Below are positions 35,701 to 47,649 of a stretch of 64,000 bases of DNA, piece by piece (position 1 is the stretch's first letter; every line of letters begins with the position of its first letter). The notes beneath the pieces were generated by a model. It did not search any database and was not told the DNA's origin. It was given only the letters and a program-made list of their open reading frames with translations. The stretch lies in assembly GCA_034769895.1 (NCBI GenBank), contig CM068367.1, forward strand, positions 348,627,111 through 348,691,110, written 5' to 3'. The DNA comes from Magicicada septendecula. Taxonomy: Eukaryota > Arthropoda > Insecta > Hemiptera > Cicadidae. Position numbers and translations under genes: made by a program.

Positions 35701-37735
35701 TGTAGCATGACAGATTATCCACATTATAATGAATGAAAAATGATCATAAATAAAAACAAAAAACAATCAAATCAAGGAAAAATCCAAATAAAAATAAATA
35801 AGTACCACAGAAAATGCAATCATAATTTGAAGAAATAAAAATAAATTAAAAACAACTAAGCAAAACCTGTGAGTAATGAAAAATAAACCAAAAAACTAAA
35901 AGATAAAGTAAGGAAATACCCAGGTAGGATAGGAGTAAGTAAGACAAAACCTAGAACAAACCGACACCCCAAATATAAGGAATAATTTTGAACAAACAAG
36001 ATAGGAGAGTAATAAGTAAGGCAAAACCTAAAACAAACCGACATACCTAATAAAACTATTTTTATCAAAGAAACAAAGTAGGAGAATAAGTTAAAGTAAG
36101 TTAACCCTAGAACAAACCGACACCCCAAAATAAAAGGACTGAAATGGAAGAAACCACATGGAAGAACGAGATAAAGTAGGAAAATACCCTAAATAAACCT
36201 AGTAACAAAGGAATAAAACCCCTAAAGAAATCTAACTAATGAAAGTATAACACCCAAAACAGGAAATAATGTGAAGTAGATATTGACAAAAGTGTTTAGA
36301 GGTATAAGTAAAAGTGCACCCACGAAAGTTATTTTATAATGGAAAAAAACCTTCATAATCCTCTATAAACAAGATTCTTGATCTTGGAATACTACAAAAC
36401 GTATTTAGAGATAAGATCCAAGAATAACAGAGGACCAGTGCAAGTTATCTTATTATAATAAATAAACTTCAAGTGTCAGTGTTTTAAATGCTTAAACTAA
36501 GTAAATTTGTGCCTTTACCCAACTTTAAAGTTTATGTGCCAACTACAGAAATAATATTTTGTAGAATATTATGATAAAAATAGACTACAAATGTTTTAAG
36601 AAAGTGCCACTCTTTATCTGACTACATTTTATAAAATGAGGTAGATAGAATAAGAGCAGGTAATAAATAAGTGGAGTGACAAGGGGTACGTCCCCAATAT
36701 AAAATAAAAACAGCTAAGACTGCACAAAATTAAATTTAAGAAATAAGTTAAAAAAGAAAGGACATATGTGTTTTGTTTTGTTAAGTTCAATGAACTCAAG
36801 GCTGAAATGTTTGAGTTTAAATACTATTTTTTGTTATGAAATATTTGTTAGGAGTTAATACTTATTATCAATGCTAAATGTTCAAGCAGTTAAGTAAGGT
36901 AATTTTCATTAATATTGTAATAGAATAGAAGGTCAGAAGGGGTATAAGCAAGCTGTATTATCCAGAAACTTTGTATGTAAAAACAGATAAAATCTAGGCC
37001 AAATGGTAAAAAACAACAACATAATAATTGAGAAATAAGTCTAGTAAACTAGTTAAACTGATGAAATTTGTATAAGGTAAATCAAACAGAGTATATTATA
37101 AATGAAACTATACTTTAGAAGGATATTAGAAAAAGGTATGAAAGATTATTGGAAAAAATGCAAATGTAATAACTGAAAAATCCAAGGGGGGAGTCCCAAA
37201 TTAAAGAATAATATTTAAAAAGGATAACTAATTAATAGGATTACAAGGAGTTAATGGAAAATAAATATGTTATTTCAATCTGAGATTTTGTACAATCATA
37301 ATTATAACATAATACAAATGGCAAACCTTTTAAGAGGACAGGAAGTAAAATTTTAAAGCCTACCGTTAGAAATACAGTAAATATGGCATTTTTAGATAAA
37401 AAAAAACTTTGTAAAAATATCTTATTTGGTATAAAATCAAGCATAATGAACTAAAGAAAGAGATTATGTATTTAATATTTAATAAAGTTAAATAATAATA
37501 AAAATGTATTCAGTAGTATAATGTAAAAATCAGTTATGTAGCGGAAATGCTACAAATTTAGAACAATGTATTTTTAATATTAACTTGGCTAAGATGTTTC
37601 GGATGAAGAAGGAAGTTAAAACAGTTGATTATTAGACTTTGTCGAGTACACATGAGACGAGCTCTAGCTCTAATATTAACGTATATCGAAGGAATAAAAA
37701 ATGGCTTTCATCAACCTAGCCTATTCAAAGTAAAA
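35701..37735 (+). repeat. 3' LTR of the Gypsy fossil (shorter copy)
   Basis: Starts TGTAGCATGACAG, collinear with the 5' LTR for about 2.03 kb, and stops matching at AAAGTAAAA. The next bases are the tail of a Penelope A relic. Confidence 0.85.
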
Positions 37736-37831
37736 CATGTTCCAAATAACGAAAAATAACATGTTGAGGTAATATAAATATAAATTTTAAATACTTTATA
37801 TATATCAAGAATCGAACTGTAGCAGAAAGTG

Positions 37832-37862
<31 letters not shown>
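37732..37862 (+). mobile_element. Penelope A tail relic
   Basis: Starts ACATGTTCC, the bases just after GAAAC in the family A motif. It continues through TTGAGGTAA and ATATCAAGAATCGAACTGTAGCAG, and ends AGAAAGTGATTGAA followed by (TA)n. The last part matches the inverse of 2,081-2,124, showing the true terminus of family A. No coding sequence remains. Confidence 0.75.
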
Positions 37863-37863
<1 letters not shown>

Positions 37864-39104
37864 ACGGACATATAATTATTACTCCAAACCAACGTTTTAG
37901 GATAATTCCCATACGAAATCATCTACTTTGTATCAAATTCTATCAATGTCAACGTAGTGGCCACATACGTAATTGTAGGGCGTTGTTTTACAGTTGAAAC
38001 CAAAAGCCCTGAAAAAGCTTTGATTGACCAAGACTAGAAAACAAAGCATTTACAGCCCAGTAATTTTATCTGTGAATAATGTCTGAAACTTTCTGAATCT
38101 CTTTGTACACTACAGTTTACTTGATGTATATCATATTTTATAACTTAACTAATAAACAATAGTAATTAAATAGTTGAAAAAAGAGAGGAATGTATGATTT
38201 ATTCTTTCTTCTTAACAACAACAAAAATAAATAGTAAAAGGTTAAAATTTAAAATACCAGTGTATTTTTAAAACACTCGATGAAACAAAAAATAACAGAG
38301 TGATAAAAGACAGTCAGTATTGTATTTGACACGAAAATTTTCCTTTTCATCTCACTTTTGTTTACAGAAAAGCATAGTACTAGAGTCATAAAAAGTAAAA
38401 TAAGTTAAGATAACTTGAAAAACGTTAAGATGCGTATCAAACTGAGGCTTTAACTAAGTTCATGATGCCAATTGCCTTATTATTACCAACATTTTATTTA
38501 AAAAATGGAAACAAAAAACTTAATCGTACATTGCGTCTATTTTGTTCGTTCCTGTACGCGAGCGTTTTACGCATCTACTTGTATGAATAGTACGCAACTC
38601 CCATGGGTCATGGAAGCGTAGAGTCCCCTCAAGCACTGGCCGCGCGCGTAGTGTGCGTTTGCCCACGATTTAATCGTCACAATCATAACGCTAAACATTT
38701 CATGTGTCTCATATATTCATAGTGGGTAAAGCCATTACCTGAATAGGCACAACTGCTTTACAGTATGTCTGTGCACATTTTAATAATTAATTAAATTGAA
38801 AAATTTAGTCGGAATTTCGCTGTCTATAAACGATATCATTGTCAATAATATCGACAATGACAGTAGAAATATTATTTTTTTTTTACTTCACGCCCTATAG
38901 ACCAGAAAAGAGCTTCTTAAAGGACACGAATCGTGCATAAGTAAGCAAAGATTGTATGAAGAAAGACGAATCAAACATATTAACATAATAATACATCATA
39001 CTTAGCTTGTTATTAAAGGATAAATGGCTCATATATAAAAGAACACCTACGTTCGGTGACTAAATATAAAACGTGCACACATTTTGCTAAATTTTTAAAG
39101 TACA
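37863..39104. other. Non-coding stretch with a possible zinc-knuckle scrap
   Basis: At about 37,900-37,990 the plus strand reads FYQCQRSGHIRNCR, which resembles a CCHC zinc knuckle of LINE ORF1 with its first Cys lost. The surroundings are too decayed to call an element. A GC-rich patch at 38,560-38,690 has no recognised function. Otherwise nothing is supported. Confidence 0.35.
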
Positions 39105-39368
39105 ATATTTTGCATTCATGATTGTATTTAGTTTTTAAAGACACCTGACCTTCCCTTGTCTCTTGTACCCCCTCCCCATCTCAACACAGATGTTCCAGAT
39201 CCGCCCTACACAGATGTTCACCACCTACACTCCACTCACATCCTGTGTATAGTAATTTTCATTCATTCGCCTCTTTGACAATGGCTTAGTTAGTCGAAAC
39301 AGCTGTCAGAGTTAATTAAAAAATTTGTGAAACTTACCAAGTGTTTTTATATACAAAACCTTTGTATA
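39105..39368 (+). mobile_element. Penelope B tail, second copy without coding part
   Basis: Collinear with 18,165-18,440 from GCATTCATGATTGTATTTAG to the end CAAAACCTTTGTAT, with small indels and few substitutions. It contains the same TTGACAA...GAAAC motif at 39,275-39,300. Only the 3' non-coding tail is present, so it is a strongly 5'-truncated insertion or an independent terminal repeat. Confidence 0.8.
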
Positions 39369-39380
39369 CAATATAGTGTT

Positions 39381-39886
39381 TGTAATATTAATCTTACGGT
39401 AGTTTATCATGTTCCAATTACATATTTATATGTGTATTATTACGACGGTCTCACTGATCGTCGTATGGTACAGTGTAAAACAAAATAGAGACAACAATGA
39501 AGTCACTGATTACCAGGTTTAATTAATCACAAATAACAATTTGTAATCAACAAGTTATTCAACGAGATTATACTCGTACAATAATTCAAATTAAATTTGT
39601 ACACACCCAATAATAATGTCAAGTAATAGAGTCCTGCACAATAATCACTTTTCACTAATAACCACTTGAGACCCACTGAGTAAATCGCCCGACGTAAACT
39701 GACTTCAAAGCGGCAGCTGTTGTCTATTTATAGTTCGCAGATGTTCCATAATTTACATCAACAAGCACTCGAATAGTCTAGAGCGTACTTTTGTGCGGCC
39801 TTGGAAGAAACACACACACCTGTTCGGCTGGCCGGGAAATATGTAGAATGACACTATCCATTGCTAGAGAACGTTCTGTCGTTACA
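39381..39886 (-). repeat. Solo LTR, about 506 bp
   Basis: Read on the minus strand it begins TGTAACGACAGAACG and ends ATTAATATTACA (TGTAA/TTACA inverted ends). It contains a TATA box (CTATAAATAG, plus-strand 39,724-39,733) about a third of the way in, as expected for a compact LTR promoter. No internal region or second copy is in the window, and no target-site duplication is visible, so the boundaries are tentative. Family probably Gypsy or BEL type. Confidence 0.55.
39724..39733 (-). promoter_or_regulatory. TATA box of the solo LTR
   Basis: CTATAAATAG on the minus strand, upstream of a GC-richer segment (CAACAGCTGCCGC) likely to hold the start site. Confidence 0.5.
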
Positions 39887-39950
39887 ATAAAAATGCAGTT
39901 TTTATACGACGTTTCGACATTTATTTTATCTCATATTCATGCCTACAACA
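39887..39950 (-). mobile_element. Possible Penelope-type tail (fifth family)
   Basis: On the minus strand: GGCATGAATATGAGATAAAATAAATGTCGAAACGTCGTATAAAAACTGC by parts, that is, a degenerate ATGAATA, an AT-rich spacer, then CGAAACGTCGTATAAAAACTGC. The CGAAACGTC...TATAAAAACT ending is typical of such tails. Very short and tentative. Confidence 0.3.
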
Positions 39951-42046
<2,096 letters not shown>

Positions 42047-42250
42047 GGACAGGAAGTAGAATAGAAGAGAACTTAAGCGAGAGTCGGCATTGTTCAGAAC
42101 AGAAATAGAAAAAGGAGACGCAATTTGAAAATGATTATTTGAAGTAAATAGAAAGATTACGCATGTTTTGTGGACTGGGAAAAGGCTTTCCCGACAGAGA
42201 GAACTGGAAGTACTAAGCAGGTAATGAAAATCGTACAAGTTGACTGGAAT
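42047..42250 (+). pseudogene. LINE reverse transcriptase scrap
   Basis: Translations in two or three frames give GSRIEENLSES and then CFVDWEKAF followed by ENW, VMKIVQVDW and so on. These match the RT palm block FVDWEKAFDRVNW...GVDW of a common arthropod endonuclease-RT LINE, different from the family at 12.5-13.7 kb. Several frameshifts and stops occur within 200 bp, and the rest of the element is gone. Confidence 0.65.
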
Positions 42251-42950
42251 CTTAGTGGAATCTTAGTTTACGTAATTGCTGACAGTCAAAACGTTATAAA
42301 CAGTACCAGTACATTCATTATTATAATTTGCTTGGTTAGAATTTGTTTACATTTTTTTTTTAACTAACGTTACATAAATTTTAATCCAACGGATTAACGC
42401 AGATGTCAAAATATTGCTACATACTGTAAGTAATTGGTACCAACTACTGTCATTGCAACATGTAATATACATCATGCTAATATGCCGTTTGCCTCTACAG
42501 ACGGTGCGGGTAGTAAATCCAGTACTTCACGTCAAGTTGCAACATATATCGACATTAATAATTTCAACGTATGTGATAGTTTCCTCCTTTAGAATTATAT
42601 TTTATATTATCCTTATTGCATAATATATTATATTCATATTTTATACTCCATCCGTTATAGAAAATCATATTACTACCAATCTAATATTTAACAAAATACT
42701 ACGTACATAATTTGTTATAAATATAGGGCTGTTGGTTAAGATAACAATTGTTTAGCATGATGTTCACAGTGTATACAAATCTATCGTTACAAAAAATCAC
42801 TCCTTGTTATTAAATAATTTTTTAAAGAAGTCAATCAATTGTTCTCAATCCCCTGAGTAAGATTTATAATACAGAAGAATAAAATAAAATTTATCGTAAA
42901 GAAAAATGTACTACCTCATTTCAACGTTTGCAGTTGCGGAAGCTAGGAAG
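42251..42950. other. Non-coding stretch between the LINE scrap and the mariner
   Basis: AT-rich. No supported gene or repeat. Confidence 0.45.
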
Positions 42951-43751
42951 CTACGAGGGTCAGTTGAAAAGTTCGCGGAGCGACAACTATAGCTTAGCGG
43001 TAAAACTAAAATTTTTCGTGTGCTGCAAGATTTGTATATTGTATGAACAAATACAATAATTAATTTCCAAATCGATCTATCAATTTATTCATTGTTTAGA
43101 AGCTGTTTAAAACTGACGTGTCATGCGTGTTTTGAAAAACGGACAAAATCAAACATCGTGGTGTGATTCTTTGTTAAAAATTATTTAGCGCCAACGGAAA
43201 TTCGAAACGAAATTGTAAATGCATCAGGAGATACTGCGATTTCAAAACCAACGGTTTGTAAGTAGGCACGTGAATTTAAACGTGGTCGCAATGGATGGAA
43301 AAAAATGCAACATCTCCAGATGCGGAAGCCATCTTGAACAAAACGTTTTCACACAAAGTTTTTGAGTTAAAGTATGATGCACACGCTCATAGGAGATGGC
43401 TATGATTTCAGCAACGTCATCCACTCCTCAATCTGCGGTTTTCCAACACCCCATGAAATATTTTGAATAATGCCATTTTTGTTGCACTTTTTGGACGTCC
43501 ACTGTTGGTATAGTCTTCAGTGCTTGTACGACCACGTTTAAACTCGACATTGGCCCACTTACCGTTGTTTCTGAAGGCGCAGCATCTCCTAACACATTTA
43601 CAATTTAGTTTAACAGGCCTTTTTAAATTTAGTTTTACAAACCTTTTTAACAGAGAATTCATCACAACACGATGTTTGGTTTTGTCCATTTTTCAAAACA
43701 TGCATGACACGTCAATTTTAAACAGCTTCTAAACAATGAATAAATTGATAG
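42951..43751. mobile_element. Fold-back mariner transposon remnant
   Basis: The left end shows TA then CGAGGGTCAGTTGAAAAGTT, a mariner-type terminal inverted repeat after the TA target. The plus arm (about 43,076-43,285) encodes pieces of the helix-turn-helix region (EIRNEIVNASGDTAISKPTV, then EFKRGR). The minus arm (43,751 down to about 43,290) is a longer copy of the same 5' half: EFKRGRTSTEDYTNSGRPKS and then ERVHHTLTQKLCVKTFCSRW, the second paired domain half just before the catalytic domain. Both arms keep 5' ends outward and lack the DDD catalytic region. Multiple stops in each arm, with no transposase function left. Confidence 0.82.
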
Positions 43752-45008
43752 TTGAATAAATGTTAATCGCAAGCTCAATGCTGCTATGGTAGCTTACGTG
43801 TGTTGTGTACCGTATGATTAAATTTAATATAAACTGACCTAATTTGCTAAAGAGCAAACGCTTAAAGACGAGTAGTGTTACAAAGCATACCATAATTTAC
43901 TTATTCATAGTTCTTCTGATTAGGATTCACTTAAGAAGCAGAAATTGTGATATTGGATCACATTTAAAATTTTATATGTGCTGTACTGTTTACAGTAGAG
44001 TAAGAATAGATAAAACTAAAACTTTCCATAGCTACAACTTAAGCTTAAACACATAAATCAAACCTAGTTTTACTTGATCATTATTATGAATTAAAAAACT
44101 CACAATTAAAATTGATTGCACAGACTTTAGTATTGTCGTTATAAATTAGTTCACTAGTAAGTAGAAATGTTAAACTTAATACAGACTTTGAGACTGAATA
44201 AGTCCGTCCAGTATTATTACGTAATGCCCTGGATTGAAAAATGTGTATTGAGCTGCTAGACAGTAATACCATTTTACAAATATAAAGACACAGAAAGTGA
44301 AAACGCCCGACTGTTAATTTTTTCATATTGTCCGACAAGGTGATGTGCCCCCCCCCCCCCCAAAAGCATTTTGATTGATATTATCTGCTTGTGGCTTCTA
44401 GGTTCCCACTGAATCTAATATTAACTTCAAATCGTTATTGAATTGTTTTTGCGAATATAATTTATGATTATCTCTCGTATGCCTTGTGGTGTAAAAAATA
44501 GTTATGATAACAAAAGTCAAATTAGTGAATTTACAATAACATCACGTTGCCTTTTATTAGAATAACATCAATATACCACACACCAAACGTATATTTTGAT
44601 TTGATTTTGCTAGTCAGAAAGAGGTTAGGCATTTTGTAATGTTTGGCATGGCAGATGTCATTAATTATTATATGCATGGTAGTATTAAAACGTATTTTGT
44701 CGAGTGCTGTAGATTCGAAAGCAGTATCGCGCTGGCCGTTAGTCTTACAAAGCTAATTGTAATCAATTCCCTTTTATGGTCCTGCTGCTTTGCCGAAATA
44801 TTTTACTACTAACGTGCATAAGCTGAATTTCAAAATATTTACCAAACGATCGATTCTTGTTTTGGGGACACACGTAACCATGCACACGCCAAAGCTTATT
44901 AAAGGCAGTGGAACACCTTCGCGTTTCTACAGCATACTGGACCTTTTATCTGTGCCTATCCCGATAGAATACTTATCTCCTCGGTAAAGTACGTAGAACG
45001 TTTTAAAG
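43752..45008. other. Non-coding stretch with a poly-C tract
   Basis: Contains a C run at 44,347-44,361. A 66-codon plus-strand frame at 44,790-44,987 is followed by a GTAAAG donor-like sequence, and its reverse strand is open as well. I could not decide between exon and chance, and do not call it. Confidence 0.4.
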
Positions 45009-45310
45009 TGTAACCCCCCTTTTATTTTTCTAAGTTTTGTAATTTTTTTTTTTAATATTATTTAATTTTATTTTTATTAAGTTTTTTTTTTTTTTTAAAG
45101 GGGAGAGACATCATATTTAGAACTAGGTAAAAAACCTAGAGGAAGCAAAAGTGTGCAAGGCCCAAATACAATTACAGACATGTCCCCCCAGGTGAATGAC
45201 AGGACTTGCAAATGAAAAACTCTTAACCAACAAGCGTGTGCTTTATTCAACCTGCAAGATTTTACATACATAACAAGTTCGTAATTGTGTGAGCACACCA
45301 TTAAAGGCAG

Positions 45311-45362
<52 letters not shown>

Positions 45363-47272
45363 TTCCATTAATTCATAATGTCACAAAGTAAGTGAATTGA
45401 TATTACTAATTGCAAAAATTTCTGCCTGATTATGTATGAGTCAAAGTTAGTAATAATCTCATTCATAAAGCAATACTAATCCATCAGTGTTGTATAATAT
45501 CAATTAGGCTAGCCTGTTGTCTCAGCAAGCACATTTATGGTTATTCTCCCTTTTTAAATCAGTTACATATTCCCCAAAAAAAAAAATATATATATATATA
45601 TAGTAAAATTACACACACAAACACATATACGACATGAATAACAAAACATCCCTCATTTCAACACTAACCTCCACATAAACCGATTCCCACTACAGTAAAT
45701 AAATAAAGCCTAATATGTATAGCTAGGTACAAATATAAATGACAACGTAAATGGAATATCTCAGCTCCTAAGCATAGATTTGCCAGTATATTCACAAGCA
45801 TAGTTCACACCAGAGAATGTAAGTGACCGCCCCGAAACTCAACCAGCCAAACGAACCCTTAGCTTAATCATTAAGCGTTAAGTATGTGTGTGAAAGAAAA
45901 TCGTTTCTCATCTACAGCATCAGACAACCCCAGCTACGTTATTAAAACTCAGCCATGACCAGATGACATGATAGCACGAGATAATTACCTCCCTAATGGT
46001 CTTAATTAGATGAAAGTTAGATCTTACAGTAAACTGCGGATGTGTGTGTATGTGTGTAACTTCTTACACATTATACAGTTATAAGATACTTCATTAGGTG
46101 TACTGTGGTAATGTTCACACATGCAATAACACGATGATCACACATAATTGAACATGAGAGTTTGTGCTAGAGTATAGTGTTCAGAACTTCACGAGTGAGC
46201 TTCTGGCGGCTTCTGTGCATTCACAAGTTGTAGAGAGAGAGAAATAGATAATCAGAATTTTCCCACCTGGATTGTCCGGTGTACTTAGTTCGTATAGGCG
46301 CGGATCAGTGATGTCACAGTCGTGTCACCAGTCCCTGGTGCAGCTTAGCGTTGGAAAAAGTCCTTGGTGCAGCTTAGCATCGGAAAAGTCCTCGACTGAC
46401 GGCATTGTGGCTATAGATCGTCTCTGCCATTAGGGGGGACAGATGTTCGTCCACCCCTGACACCCATCTCGCCCTTGGTCGAGCACCTGGACATACAATA
46501 GGTTGTAGAGGGTGTCATAAAGAAAATCACGCCACTTAGGCCGTCCACATTAAATACCAACACTAACTTTAAGCAGCAACAGCGCACACACACATCGCCA
46601 CTAATTCAGATTAAACAGTATTAAGCTCGTCTAGCAATTACTTTCTTAATGTTTCCTTGAAATATTCAAATTGATTTGCTGTGTCTTTGGTAGTTATTAA
46701 TTACATCAAAACAGCTGAGTGCAAGATACATTAGCATATTCTCTATTGAAATCAACTTGACCCACGACTCTCACATTCATAATTTAATTAAATTTAATTT
46801 AATTTGATTTTGTAATAGCATTAATGCCCAGATTAAAAACTGCTCTATACGCACACACACACACAAGCATAACTCATAATGAAAGCTGAAACACAAAATA
46901 TATTTGGGGTTAGAATATTTTCAGAACCCTCAGACTTGCACGTACCTGGAACAACACTTTATCTAGCCTATCATAGTGATAGGTTCGGAAGTCCTGGTTA
47001 GAAGTTCGCCGCCAGCCGAGACCAGATGACAGGTTGGAGGATCAAGCAGAAATGAGAGCGATACAACGTTTCGCTCCAGCCAAGTAACCTCCGAAAGCAG
47101 GAACGTACAGACACACAGCTGGCTGGCAGCGCCAGCTGTATTGCGTAGCAGCACAACCGTCTGTGTGTATAACCGACCGACAACAAACTATCGTAGCAGT
47201 GGCCGTGCGTGACGTCAGCGGCGCTCGTTTTTAAAATACTAATAATACGCTGCCGAAGCCAGTTCGGCACAC
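45009..47272 (-). repeat. 3' LTR of the young Gypsy fossil
   Basis: On the minus strand starts TGTGCCGAACTGGC and ends GGGGGGTTACA. It contains a long (TA)n tract (45,314-45,358) and a second, shorter one (45,585-45,602), both of different length from those in the partner LTR. Confidence 0.93.
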
Positions 47273-47290
47273 CCTCACCCCAAAAGGGCA
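47273..47290 (-). promoter_or_regulatory. Polypurine tract
   Basis: Minus strand reads TTTTGGGGTGAGGG directly before the 3' LTR, the expected plus-strand primer of LTR elements. Confidence 0.7.
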
Positions 47291-47649
47291 ACATGGTTGA
47301 CCCAAAACAAACAAGTCCTCAAGCACGACGGCTGCGGGAAACCTGGAAAATCTCAGATTCTAAAACCGCTCTTGGTGGGTTCAGTAACACAGGAAAACGA
47401 AAAAGCAGAAGGAAGAGGTGTGAGTCAGTGAATGTGTGTCTGAAAGAGAAGGTGTAAGTGTGAGTCCTGCATGCTCGCCGGGCCCTGGTCCGCATGCAGA
47501 TAGAAGAGACAGGAAAGAACAGGAGAAAGAGAAGAATCGCCGGCCGGCTCTGAGTACTGACCACCAAGGCCTCCCAAATCTAATAACTGAGATCCAGGAA
47601 CCCAAATAGTGTTCCCCCCCTTTTTATAGGACAAACTGTCATCCCTAAC

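Larger units (their letters stand above)
25426..37735 (+). mobile_element. Ty3/Gypsy LTR retrotransposon fossil with very long LTRs
   Basis: A 12.3-kb fossil in the order LTR, primer-binding site, gag region, pol region, long 3' non-coding region, polypurine tract, LTR. Pol order (protease, RT, RNase H, integrase) is Ty3/Gypsy. The LTR pair shares about 2.03 kb that differs at roughly two to three dozen positions by eye, so it is moderately old and clearly older than the element at 45-55 kb. The element is broken, with a few breaks across its coding regions and a shorter 3' than 5' LTR. No envelope-like gene was found. Confidence 0.9.

Noticed and set aside
44790-44987. Candidate exon ending at a GTAAAG donor-like site
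   Set aside because: The opposite strand is equally open and no acceptor stands out, so the strand cannot be decided.
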